In this document: piece after piece, positions 1 to 8,094 of the stretch | Position numbering within the stretch: position 1 is the stretch's first letter | Layout of the letters: each line of letters opens with the position of its first letter | Position numbers and translations under genes: made by a program | Notes under the pieces: model-generated | Databases searched by the model: none | Seen by the model: the letters and a program-made list of their open reading frames with translations, nothing else | What the model was told of the DNA's origin: nothing | DNA from: an uncultured Bacteroidales bacterium | GTDB lineage: Bacteria; Bacteroidota; Bacteroidia; Bacteroidales; UBA932 | Assembly: GCA_902491795.1 (NCBI GenBank) | Contig: CABUIX010000004.1 | Location: 1-58,792, forward strand | Direction of reading: 5' to 3' | DNA length: 58,792 bases

Positions 1-1129
1 TCTGCAGCTCTTCCGATTTCGCGCTTGCCGCCTCGTAGCCGCGGCGTATCATGGTGTCAACTGCCTCCCTGCTGAAACTCATCATGTTGTATTCGCTGAT
101 CCGCGGCTTTATCAGGACGTCCGGAAGGCGGATGTTTTTCTGGAAGGAGTCGTTGCCCAGCATGCCGGTAAACTGCCAGATGATGTCGACGATGTTGTTC
201 ACGTCGCAATATTCAGGCTTGCTGTCCGAGAGGTCTATTCCAATGACGTAGTCCACGCCTGCCGCCCTGGCTATGTCCGACGGAAAATTGTTTCTGGTCC
301 CGCCGTCCACGAGAACCATCCCGTCGGTGCGGACCGGTTCAAACAGACCCGGAATCGACATCGTCGAGCGCATGGCGGTGTTGATGTTGCCGCCTGTCCA
401 GTTCTTGGCCTTGCCGGAAATCAGGTCAGTTGCCACGCAGACGAAAGGAATCGGGAGGCTGGCGAATGATATGCTGTCCTGCTGGCCGACCGTGAGGCTG
501 GACAGCAGGTTGTTGACATTGAATCCGTAGGCGTATCCTGAAGGAAGCGATTCCAGGAAGGTCTGCCGGCGGTATCCCGGACCTTCGGTTATGCGGTTGT
601 CGAAGACTTCCCTGGCCGTGTCGAACGGGATGGACACGACATAGCGTGAGTTGTACATCTTGGTGGAGTAGGGGATGTACACCGGGTCCACATAGTCGGA
701 AAGCATCACGCTCCAGTTCTGGTTCCTGAACAGATATTCCAGGGTGCTGCTGTCGTAGCCCACGGCATACATTCCTCCGAGCATTCCTCCGATGCTAGTC
801 CCGCAGACGAAGTCGACAGGGATGCCGGTCTGCTCGAGATATTTGAGCGCACCTACCTGGGCGGCTCCTTTTGCCCCGCCTCCCGAGAGCACCAGCCCGA
901 CTGTCGGACGGTGTTCGCTGCGGCGTATTTCATCCATCCTCGCACGCGTCTGCAGGAAAAACAGCGAGTCTGACAGCGGATCCACACTGTCGGCAGACAA
1001 TCCGTTGGGATAGGTCTGGGCGGAAGCGGCTATGGAGCAGAGCAGGATTACTCCCGATGCGAATGCTGTCCTGCAAGCATTCCGCAGGCAGCCATTATGT
1101 CCTGTCCCCTTGATGTCCTGATTGTGCAT
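1..1129 (-). CDS. Patatin-like phospholipase, secreted (3' end outside window)
   Basis: This is a partial gene whose C-terminus runs off the left edge of the window. The frame stays open across all 376 visible codons. The N-terminus has a signal peptide ending near ASA-Q, so the protein is exported. The patatin domain shows the oxyanion-hole motif GGGAKG, the nucleophile motif GTSIGG with Ser as the catalytic residue, and a downstream DGG motif carrying the partner Asp. Patatins are Ser-Asp dyad lipid acyl hydrolases. The RssA-like bacterial branch often continues into an outer-membrane barrel, which could lie beyond the window. The ATG at 1129 is the only reasonable start that keeps the signal peptide, and it places the first 82 bases inside the end of rlmN. 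Family assignment is firm; the substrate is unknown. Confidence 0.88.
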   Translation of the reverse strand, partial: MHNQDIKGTGHNGCLRNACRTAFASGVILLCSIAASAQTYPNGLSADSVDPLSDSLFFLQTRARMDEIRRSEHRPTVGLVLSGGGAKGAAQVGALKYLEQTGIPVDFVCGTSIGGMLGGMYAVGYDSSTLEYLFRNQNWSVMLSDYVDPVYIPYSTKMYNSRYVVSIPFDTAREVFDNRITEGPGYRRQTFLESLPSGYAYGFNVNNLLSSLTVGQQDSISFASLPIPFVCVATDLISGKAKNWTGGNINTAMRSTMSIPGLFEPVRTDGMVLVDGGTRNNFPSDIARAAGVDYVIGIDLSDSKPEYCDVNNIVDIIWQFTGMLGNDSFQKNIRLPDVLIKPRISEYNMMSFSREAVDTMIRRGYEAASAKSEELQ

Positions 1130-2091
1130 ACTATTCCGTTGCTGTTGAGTCTGTCCCTGAAGGCCTCCATCACCCCGTCCGCACTGCAGTCATAGGGGAA
1201 ATCCGGAATTTTGTGGAAGCGTATGAGGTTGACGCGGCATTCCAGCCCCCTGAGGAGTCTCGTGAGGGCGTCGGCGTGGCGCTTGTCGTCGTTGAAGCCG
1301 GCGAACATGGTATATTCGAAACTTACCCTGCGCTGTCCGCTGAAATCGTATCCGCGTATGAGTTCAATCACATCCTGAATAGGGTAGGCCTTCTGCACGG
1401 GCATCAGGCCGAGACGTTCGTCCGGGAATGCATCGTGGAGGCTGACTGCAAGGTGGCAGTGCTGTCCGTCAAGAAATTTGCGAAGGACGGGGATAACACC
1501 TATGGTGCTCAGGGTGATGCGCTTGGGACTCCACCCGAACCCCCAGTCGGCCGTGAGCACGTCAATTGCACGGCTTACCGCCGCATAGTTGTCGAGAGGT
1601 TCGCCCATGCCCATGAAGACAGCGTTCGTGAGTCCGCTGCTCTCTTCTATGCTGATGAACTGGTTGAGGATGTCGGCGGCATCGAGATTGCCGTGGAAAC
1701 CCTGTCGTCCCGTCATGCAGAAGCGGCATCCCATACGGCATCCGGCCTGTGAGCTCACGCAGAGGGTTTTCCTGTCGCCGTCGGGAATCATCACGGCCTC
1801 TACCGAAGATTCCTCCGGACCGGATGGCCTTGGGCAGACGACCGGAAACAGATATTTGCGGGTACCGTCGGAAGAGGTCACGGATGCGGAAGGCCCGGTG
1901 ATGCCGAGGTCGAAAGTGCCGGAAAGAACTTCTCTCGCGGCTTTGGAGACGTTTGCCATCCTGTCCCAGCTGCGGACGCGCTTTGCATATAGCCAGTCGG
2001 CAATCTGTCTGCCGACAAAGGGCTTGAGTCCGCAGGATACGGCTGCAGCCTCAAGTTCTCCGAGAGTTTTTCCGAGCAGTTTCTCTTTCAT
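1048..2091 (-). CDS. rlmN: 23S rRNA (adenine(2503)-C(2))-methyltransferase RlmN
   Basis: This radical-SAM enzyme methylates C2 of A2503 in 23S rRNA and, in many bacteria, A37 of some tRNAs. At 347 residues it matches the family. The [4Fe-4S] motif CxxxCxxC is at Cys118, Cys122 and Cys125, preceded by SSQAGC. The methyl-carrying catalytic Cys is in the C-terminal stretch IMAACGM, at about residue 336. Motifs such as MGMGEPLDNY and LAVSLH are typical. The gene overlaps the following patatin gene by 82 bases, so the two are probably cotranscribed. A good promoter ends only four bases upstream of the ATG, which suggests a leaderless or nearly leaderless mRNA. Confidence 0.96.
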   Translation of the reverse strand: MKEKLLGKTLGELEAAAVSCGLKPFVGRQIADWLYAKRVRSWDRMANVSKAAREVLSGTFDLGITGPSASVTSSDGTRKYLFPVVCPRPSGPEESSVEAVMIPDGDRKTLCVSSQAGCRMGCRFCMTGRQGFHGNLDAADILNQFISIEESSGLTNAVFMGMGEPLDNYAAVSRAIDVLTADWGFGWSPKRITLSTIGVIPVLRKFLDGQHCHLAVSLHDAFPDERLGLMPVQKAYPIQDVIELIRGYDFSGQRRVSFEYTMFAGFNDDKRHADALTRLLRGLECRVNLIRFHKIPDFPYDCSADGVMEAFRDRLNSNGIVCTIRTSRGQDIMAACGMLAGQHSHRE

Positions 2092-2095
2092 GATT

Positions 2096-2127
2096 CAAAA
2101 ATACCTTTTAAAATTAATTTTCCCAAA
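2096..2127 (-). promoter_or_regulatory. Promoter of rlmN (Bacteroidota type)
   Basis: Read on the minus strand, a -33 element TTTG (2127-2124) is followed after 20 bases by a -7 element TATTTTTG (2103-2096). This matches the Bacteroidota consensus TTTG-N19-21-TAnnTTTG. Only four bases separate the -7 box from the rlmN ATG. Confidence 0.65.
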
Positions 2128-2165
2128 AAGCCATCGGGCATCCGGCTACCAAGGAAAAAAAACAT

Positions 2166-2173
2166 TATCTTTG
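2166..2173 (+). promoter_or_regulatory. Probable -7 element for recA-trpS
   Basis: TATCTTTG fits TAnnTTTG and lies about 68 bases upstream of the recA ATG. I see no convincing TTTG at the -33 position, so this is a partial match. No LexA-type operator was recognised. Confidence 0.4.
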
Positions 2174-2241
2174 TCCTGCTTCGGCCCAGAGCCGGCAAAC
2201 TTAACTATAAAAACTTATAACATCTTCTAAAACAAACGATT

Positions 2242-3270
2242 ATGGCTAAAGACACAGAAGTCCAGGGACAGGACATCAATGCAGCGAAGCTCAAGGCTCT
2301 TCAGGCTACGCTTGACAAAATAGAAAAAGACTACGGCAAGGGGACGATAATGAAGCTCGGTGACCAGCCCGAGGGCGACGTCCAGGTGATCCCCAGCGGA
2401 TCGCTTGCTCTCGACCATGCCCTTGGCATAGGCGGATATCCCAGGGGAAGGATTGTGGAGATTTACGGGCCGGAGTCCAGCGGAAAGACAACCCTGGCGA
2501 TTCATGCGATCGCCGAAGCTCAGAAGGCCGGTGGAATCGCGGCGATGATCGATGCCGAACACGCGTTTGACCGCTCCTACGCCAAGGCGCTTGGGGTGAA
2601 TCTGGAGACGCTGCTTATTTCGCAGCCTGACAACGGGGAACAGGCACTTGAGATTGCCGACAACCTCATAAGGAGCGGGGCAATCGACATCATAGTCATC
2701 GATTCCGTCGCGGCACTGACCCCCAAGGCTGAAATAGAGGGCGAGATGGGCGACAACAAGGTCGGCCTTCAGGCGCGCCTGATGAGCCAGGCGCTGCGAA
2801 AGCTCACGGCGAACATTGCGAAGACAAACACCTGCTGCATATTCATCAACCAGCTCAGGGAGAAGATAGGCGTGATGTTCGGGAATCCCGAGACCACGAC
2901 CGGAGGAAATGCGCTGAAGTTCTATGCTTCGGTGCGCATTGACGTGCGCCGCACCACCCAGATCAAGGACGGAGACGAGGCTTTAGGCAACCGTACCAAG
3001 GTGAAGGTCGTGAAGAACAAGATGGCACCTCCGTTCAAGAAGGCCGAATTCGACATCGTCTACGGAGAGGGAATATCCCATATCGCCGAGATAGTGGACC
3101 TCGCCGTCGGCTTCGACATCATACACAAGAGCGGAAGCTGGTTCAGCTACAACGACGAGAAACTCGCGCAGGGACTGGCATCCGTGAAGCAGCTGCTCAA
3201 GGACAACCCGGAGCTCTGCGATGAGATAGAGGCAAAGGTCAGGGAGGCTCTCAAAAACGTCAAGGACTGA
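2242..3270 (+). CDS. recA: Recombinase RecA
   Basis: RecA forms filaments on single-stranded DNA, catalyses strand exchange in homologous recombination and activates LexA-type cleavage. The 342-residue length is normal. The Walker A motif GPESSGKTT lies at residues 76-84. The Walker B region IIVIDSVAAL, the L2-loop neighbourhood (INQLREKIGVMFGNPETTTGG) and the C-terminal acidic tail are all present. No intein interrupts it. The stop overlaps the trpS start by one base (TGATG), so the two genes are translationally coupled. Confidence 0.98.
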   Translation: MAKDTEVQGQDINAAKLKALQATLDKIEKDYGKGTIMKLGDQPEGDVQVIPSGSLALDHALGIGGYPRGRIVEIYGPESSGKTTLAIHAIAEAQKAGGIAAMIDAEHAFDRSYAKALGVNLETLLISQPDNGEQALEIADNLIRSGAIDIIVIDSVAALTPKAEIEGEMGDNKVGLQARLMSQALRKLTANIAKTNTCCIFINQLREKIGVMFGNPETTTGGNALKFYASVRIDVRRTTQIKDGDEALGNRTKVKVVKNKMAPPFKKAEFDIVYGEGISHIAEIVDLAVGFDIIHKSGSWFSYNDEKLAQGLASVKQLLKDNPELCDEIEAKVREALKNVKD

Positions 3271-4397
3271 TGGGAAAGATAATTCTTACCGGAGACAGGC
3301 CGACCGGCCGTCTCCATATAGGACACTACGTGGGCTCGCTGCGCCGCAGGGTGGAGCTCCAGAACAACGGCGAGTACGACAAGATATACATCATGATTGC
3401 CGACGCCCAGGCTCTTACCGACAATGCCGACAATCCCGAGAAGGTGCGCCAGAACATCATTGAGGTGGCACTGGACTATATGTCCGCCGGTCTGGATCCC
3501 TCGAAGTCGACTCTGTTCATCCAGTCGCAGATCAGCGAGTTGACTGAGCTGACATTCTACTATATGGACCTGGTGACCGTGCAGAGGCTCCAGCGCAACC
3601 CTACGGTGAAGCAGGAAATACTGCTCAGGGGCTTTGCCGAGAACAACGATGCCGGGGAGAACAGGCCGGGAATACCAGTCGGATTTTTCTGCTATCCCAT
3701 AAGTCAGGCGGCTGACATCACTGCCTTCAAGGCTACCACCGTGCCGGTGGGGGAGGATCAGGAGCCCATGATTGAGCAGACGCGCGAGATAGTGCGCAAG
3801 TTCAATTCCGTCTATGCCCCTGTTCTTGTGGAGCCGGATATCCTGCTGCCGGACAACAATGCCTGCAGGCGTCTGCCCGGTACCGACGGCAAGGCGAAGA
3901 TGAGCAAGTCGCTCGGCAACTGCATCTACCTTGCCGACAGCGAGGAAGATGTCAGGAAGAAGGTAATGGGAATGTACACCGACCCTCTTCATGTGCAGGT
4001 TTCCGATCCCGGGCATGTCGAGGGAAATACCGTGTTCACCTATCTCGACGCATTCTGCTGTCCGGAATATTTTGCAGAGTTCTGGCCTGACTACGCGTCA
4101 CTCGACGAGCTCAAGGAGCATTACCGCAGGGGCGGTCTTGGTGATGTCAAGATCAAGAAATTCCTGAACAGAGTACTGCAGGAGGAACTTTCCCCGATAA
4201 GGGCAAGGCGCAAGGAACTCGAAAAGGACATACCTTATGTCTATGAGGTCCTTCGCAAGGGTTCAGACGTGGCCCGTGAAGCCGCCGCACAGACTCTTTC
4301 GGATGTCAAGAGGGCCATGCGGATCAACTATTTCGATGCTGACGTGCTTGCGCAGCTTGCAGGAGAGCAGGCCGCAAGGTACAGCGGGAAGCAGTAG
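3270..4397 (+). CDS. trpS: Tryptophan--tRNA ligase
   Basis: This is a class I aminoacyl-tRNA synthetase that charges tRNA-Trp in the cytosol. The first catalytic signature HIGH is at residues 16-19 within GDRPTGRLHIGHY. The second signature is KMSKSLGN in the middle of the protein. At 375 residues it is somewhat longer than the ~330-residue enzymes, with extra sequence in the C-terminal helical part. The start codon overlaps the recA stop by one base. Only 12 bases separate its stop from the stop of the convergent S46 peptidase gene, leaving no room for a conventional terminator. Confidence 0.96.
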   Translation: MGKIILTGDRPTGRLHIGHYVGSLRRRVELQNNGEYDKIYIMIADAQALTDNADNPEKVRQNIIEVALDYMSAGLDPSKSTLFIQSQISELTELTFYYMDLVTVQRLQRNPTVKQEILLRGFAENNDAGENRPGIPVGFFCYPISQAADITAFKATTVPVGEDQEPMIEQTREIVRKFNSVYAPVLVEPDILLPDNNACRRLPGTDGKAKMSKSLGNCIYLADSEEDVRKKVMGMYTDPLHVQVSDPGHVEGNTVFTYLDAFCCPEYFAEFWPDYASLDELKEHYRRGGLGDVKIKKFLNRVLQEELSPIRARRKELEKDIPYVYEVLRKGSDVAREAAAQTLSDVKRAMRINYFDADVLAQLAGEQAARYSGKQ

Positions 4398-4409
4398 CAG
4401 GAAAAGGCC

Positions 4410-6416
4410 TTATTCCACGAACTCCAGCTCATCCAGCAGGGAGCCTGCACCGCAGACCTTGTCCACGACGAACAGCAGCCAGCGAATGTCAAGGCAGATG
4501 TTGCGGCAGAAAGCCGGGTCAAAGGCTATGTCGCTCATCGTGCCTTCCCATACCCGGTCAAAATTCAGTCCTGCCAGGTTGCCTTCGGCATTGATCACCG
4601 GACTTCCGGAGTTGCCGCCGCTCGTATGGTTGGTGGCTATGAAGCATACAGGCATGTCGTCATAGAGCCCCGTGGCATACAGGTCACGCAGCCGTTGCGG
4701 CACGTTGTAGTCGAAGATTTCGGGATTGTCCTTCTCCATTATCCCCTTGAAGGTGGATACCGGTTTGTAGTAGATTCCGTCTGAAGGTGAATAGCCGGCG
4801 ATGTTGCCGTAGGCTACCCTGAGTGTCAGGTTGGCATCAGGATAGAAGGCCTTGTCGGGCTCAAACTCCATCTGGCCGCGCATATAATCCCTGTAGAGAC
4901 CGGTGATCTCGCCATACAGCCTCTGGTATTCGGGCAGAAGCACGTTGTTGTGGTAGTCGGTGAATTCCTTGCGGAACATGTAGGCCGGATCGTTCTCTAT
5001 GTCGGATATGTCTCCTGACGCGAGTCTTCCTCCGAAGATTACGTCGGCCCAGGCTTCGACGCTGCCGTACTGCGCAAGCTGGCTGTCGAAATATTCAGGC
5101 CTGAACTGCCTGGGGACATTGTCGGCGTAGGCCTGCATCACGGCAATGAAACATTCCTTGTCGACAGGGAGCCACCAGTCCTTGTAGAAGTTGTCCGCCA
5201 TCTGCTGCCTGTCTTCCTCGGGGGCGTTGGCCAGACGAGTGGCCAGCTGCGGCAGTTCTATGGTGACAGCCGTCTCCGCAAGATATTCCCTGGCGAAGTT
5301 CCATGGCTCAAGCAGCGCATACAGGGAATCCAGTTTGTCGAGAAGGCCGTCATAGGCTGTCCCCTCTGCCCAGTCCCTGAACCTTGCCTCATAGGCTTCC
5401 TTGGCGGCAACTGTGTGGTTCCTGTCGAGGCCTCCCGATTCTCCCTGCCATTTCTTCCAGGCATTCGACACGTTGGCGTACTTGGATGAATATCTGATGC
5501 GCAGGTCCTGGCTGCTGTCCATGTATTTCTTCATTATACCGAGCCTCATGGTCCGCAGGGCAATCTTGGCGGGGTCGGAGATTTCTCCGATGTACCGGAC
5601 CTCGTCGGATGTGACGTATTCCCTGGTGCTGCCCGGGAAGCCGTAGATGAACGTGAAATCGCCTTCCTCAACACCTCCTGTGGCTATACGGAAGTATTTC
5701 CTGGGCCTGTACGGGACATTGTCGGGGCTGTATGCCGCGGGTTCGTTGTCTTTCCCGGCGTAGATCCGGAAGATCGAGAAGTCTCCGGTGTGCCTGGGCC
5801 ACATCCAGTTGTCGGTGTCGCCTCCGAATTTTCCTATGGATGAAGGCGGCGCTCCCACAAGGCGGACATCCGTGAATTCCTTGTAGACGAAGAGAAAATA
5901 CTGGTTGCCGTAGTAGAATTCCTCCACCGAGGCAGTGAGTCCCTTTCCGTCAGCCGTTGCGGCGTTCGTCAGGCTGTCGATGGCTGCCTGTCTGTCCGGT
6001 GCTCCGGCAATCTCGGCCGTAACGTCCTGCATGTACTCGAGGAACATCACGCTGAGCCCGGGGTTAGGGAGTTCTTCTTCGCGGCTGAGCGCCCAGAATC
6101 CGTCGCGCAGATAGTCGTGTTCGACGGAACTGTGCTTCTGTATCTGGCTGTAGCCGCAGTGGTGGTTGGTGAACAGCAGACCCTCAGGAGAAACCACCTC
6201 TCCGGTGCATCCGCCGCCGAACAGCACGACCGCGTCCTTGAGCGAAGCGCTGTTGATGCTGTAGATGTCTTCGGCGTCGAGCCTGAAGCCTTTTTCGTGC
6301 ATATGTTCGATTCGCTGGGAAATCAGCATGGGAAGCCACATTCCCTCGTCGGCACGCGCCAAAGGGAAGATGACTGCCGCAGCCAGCAGCGTGAGTATGG
6401 TTTTCCTTAAATTCAT
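4410..6416 (-). CDS. S46 family dipeptidyl-peptidase, DPP11-like (Asp/Glu-specific)
   Basis: The protein has a Sec signal peptide (MNLRKTILTLLAAAVIFPLARA) and is a periplasmic exopeptidase that releases dipeptides from oligopeptides. The chymotrypsin-type catalytic His is in FTNHHCGY, the Asp region in GKFGGDTDNW, and the catalytic Ser (about residue 603) in GGNSGSPV. The residue 18 positions after that Ser is Arg (about 621, in NFDRVWEG). In Porphyromonas gingivalis DPP11 the same spacing joins Ser655 and Arg673, the Arg that confers preference for acidic P1 residues, whereas DPP7 has Gly there. The Asp/Glu preference is therefore inferred. At 668 residues it is a little shorter than the ~720 of DPP11. 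Asaccharolytic Bacteroidota use such enzymes for protein catabolism. Confidence 0.93.
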   Translation of the reverse strand: MNLRKTILTLLAAAVIFPLARADEGMWLPMLISQRIEHMHEKGFRLDAEDIYSINSASLKDAVVLFGGGCTGEVVSPEGLLFTNHHCGYSQIQKHSSVEHDYLRDGFWALSREEELPNPGLSVMFLEYMQDVTAEIAGAPDRQAAIDSLTNAATADGKGLTASVEEFYYGNQYFLFVYKEFTDVRLVGAPPSSIGKFGGDTDNWMWPRHTGDFSIFRIYAGKDNEPAAYSPDNVPYRPRKYFRIATGGVEEGDFTFIYGFPGSTREYVTSDEVRYIGEISDPAKIALRTMRLGIMKKYMDSSQDLRIRYSSKYANVSNAWKKWQGESGGLDRNHTVAAKEAYEARFRDWAEGTAYDGLLDKLDSLYALLEPWNFAREYLAETAVTIELPQLATRLANAPEEDRQQMADNFYKDWWLPVDKECFIAVMQAYADNVPRQFRPEYFDSQLAQYGSVEAWADVIFGGRLASGDISDIENDPAYMFRKEFTDYHNNVLLPEYQRLYGEITGLYRDYMRGQMEFEPDKAFYPDANLTLRVAYGNIAGYSPSDGIYYKPVSTFKGIMEKDNPEIFDYNVPQRLRDLYATGLYDDMPVCFIATNHTSGGNSGSPVINAEGNLAGLNFDRVWEGTMSDIAFDPAFCRNICLDIRWLLFVVDKVCGAGSLLDELEFVE

Positions 6417-6445
6417 GTTGCTTGCCTGTGTTCTTGGATAAGTGG

Positions 6446-7537
6446 TTATGCTATCTGCGGCTTGCCGGGTCTCTCTTTCTTGGGAGCGTCGGCAAGTTCA
6501 CGTTTCTCCATCTTTCCTTCCTGGAGTTCTTTCCATGCCCGGCGGTTCCGCCATATGTCAACGGCCGTGAATATTGCGGCCCTCATGGAGAGCGGGTCGG
6601 CTTCATCGTGTCCGGCCATCTCGAAGGCTGTGCCGTGGTCGGGCGACGTGCGTACAACCGGCAGTCCTGCAGTGAAGTTTACGCCGTCCTCGAACGAGAG
6701 AGCCTTGAAGGGAGCGAGCCCCTGGTCATGGTACATGGCGAGGGTGGCGTCGAATTTCTCGTAGTGGCTGAGCCCGAAGTAGCCGTCCGGTGAGAATGGT
6801 CCATATGCCATGATGCCTTCCTCGTTTGCCTTCTTGATCGCGGGGATGATTATGTCCTGCTCCTCTGTTCCGAGCAGTCCGCCGTCGCCGCTGTGGGGGT
6901 TGAGGCTCAATACTGCTATCAGAGGACGGTCAACCATGAAGTCCTGCTTCAGGGAGGCATGGATCAGGCGCAGCTTGCTCAGGATCTTTTCCTCGGTAAT
7001 CTGCGACGGCACGTCCTTGAGGGGGATGTGGCCGGTCACTACCGCAATCTTGAGCCTGTGGCTCACCATGAACATCGCGACGTCCTTGGCTCCGAATGCA
7101 TCCTGGATATATTCGGTGTGCCCGGGGAAGCCGAAGCCTTCGTTGACCATGGCCTTCTTGTTGATTGGCCCTGTGACCAGAACGTCAATCTTTTTGTCCT
7201 TGAGTTCCGCAACAGCCTTGTCGAGTGCGGCAATTGCTCCCTTGGCTGACTCCGCTGTCGCCTGGCCGGGCTCGGCAAAGCTGTTGTCGGGCAGGCAGTT
7301 CACGATGTTGACGCGCCTTGGCTTTGCTTCCGATGCGGAGTTTACCACGTAGGTGTCCATCTGTTCAACTTCGGGAATGGTCTTGCGGTAGAAGCTGAAG
7401 AGCTTCGGCGAGCCGTAGACCACCGGAGTGAACTGGTCAAGTATTCTGGGGTCCGAAAGGGCCTTGATGATCACCTCGTAACCGATTCCGTTTGAGTCAC
7501 CCTGCGTGATTCCCACTATTACTCTGTCGTTCTGCAT
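6446..7537 (-). CDS. pdxA: 4-hydroxythreonine-4-phosphate dehydrogenase PdxA
   Basis: PdxA oxidises 4-phosphohydroxy-L-threonine in the DXP-dependent route to pyridoxal 5'-phosphate. The protein opens with MQNDRVIVGITQGDSNGIGYE, the standard PdxA N-terminus, so I place the start at 7537. A frame extending upstream to 7726 overlaps rnhA and is not coding. VTGPINKKA, GHTEYIQD and MYHDQGLAPFK contain the conserved substrate- and metal-binding residues. A short Lys/Glu/Pro-rich tail extends beyond the catalytic domain. It sits 17 bases behind rnhA and is probably cotranscribed with it. Confidence 0.95.
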   Translation of the reverse strand: MQNDRVIVGITQGDSNGIGYEVIIKALSDPRILDQFTPVVYGSPKLFSFYRKTIPEVEQMDTYVVNSASEAKPRRVNIVNCLPDNSFAEPGQATAESAKGAIAALDKAVAELKDKKIDVLVTGPINKKAMVNEGFGFPGHTEYIQDAFGAKDVAMFMVSHRLKIAVVTGHIPLKDVPSQITEEKILSKLRLIHASLKQDFMVDRPLIAVLSLNPHSGDGGLLGTEEQDIIIPAIKKANEEGIMAYGPFSPDGYFGLSHYEKFDATLAMYHDQGLAPFKALSFEDGVNFTAGLPVVRTSPDHGTAFEMAGHDEADPLSMRAAIFTAVDIWRNRRAWKELQEGKMEKRELADAPKKERPGKPQIA

Positions 7538-7554
7538 ATCTTTTGTTTTTTGTT

Positions 7555-8004
7555 TTACTGAAAAATGCCTTCCTGGACATAGCCGCTGTCTTCGGGAAGA
7601 CCGGCCGCCGAATATGCCGCCACGGCGAGAGAGTCGCAGCGCTCGTTTTCCGGGTGGCCGGCATGCCCCTTGATCCAAGTGAACTTGAGGTCGAAATCCC
7701 TGTTGAGCTCGTCGAATCTCGCCCACAGGTCATGGTTCTTCTTGCGCTTCCAGTTCTTTGTGATTGTATTCACCACATAGGTGGAGTCGCTGAACACGTT
7801 GACTTCCGCCCCTTTCCACCGGATGGCCTCGAGACCTTTTATCACGGCCATCAGTTCCATTCTGTTGTTGGTCGTCAGCGCGAAACCGCCTGACAGTTCC
7901 TTGCGGTGCGAACCGCATATCAGGACGGCCCCGTAGCCGCCAGGACCGGGATTTCCGCTTGAGGCTCCGTCGGTATAAAGATATATTGGCTCTCTGGTTG
8001 GCAT
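7555..8004 (-). CDS. rnhA: Ribonuclease HI
   Basis: RNase HI cleaves the RNA strand of RNA-DNA hybrids. The catalytic acidic set is intact: Asp in YTDGASSGNPGPGGYG, Glu in RMELMAVI, Asp in VFSDSTYV, and Asp in ENERCDSLA. The 149-residue length is typical and there is no N-terminal hybrid-binding domain. I chose the ATG at 8004; an in-frame GTG at 8010 would add two residues but would overlap the -7 promoter box. First gene of an rnhA-pdxA pair. Confidence 0.95.
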   Translation of the reverse strand: MPTREPIYLYTDGASSGNPGPGGYGAVLICGSHRKELSGGFALTTNNRMELMAVIKGLEAIRWKGAEVNVFSDSTYVVNTITKNWKRKKNHDLWARFDELNRDFDLKFTWIKGHAGHPENERCDSLAVAAYSAAGLPEDSGYVQEGIFQ

Positions 8005-8009
8005 TGTCA

Positions 8010-8027
8010 CAAAAATAATTAATTTTG
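8010..8027. promoter_or_regulatory. Back-to-back -7 elements for rnhA (minus) and rfbB (plus)
   Basis: On the minus strand TATTTTTG (8017-8010) lies five bases before the rnhA ATG. On the plus strand TAATTTTG (8020-8027) lies about 67 bases before rfbB. The two boxes are separated by two bases, so the divergent promoters may exclude each other. The -33 elements are weak. Confidence 0.45.
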
Positions 8028-8094
8028 TCCGATTAACGGAGTCGCCGTGCGTTTTTGTTGAAAATTCCGGCGGCTCGTTTCAATTCTGCCGAGA

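Noticed and set aside
4398..4409. Terminator between the convergent trpS and S46 peptidase genes
   Set aside because: Only 12 bases separate the stops and no hairpin is present there.
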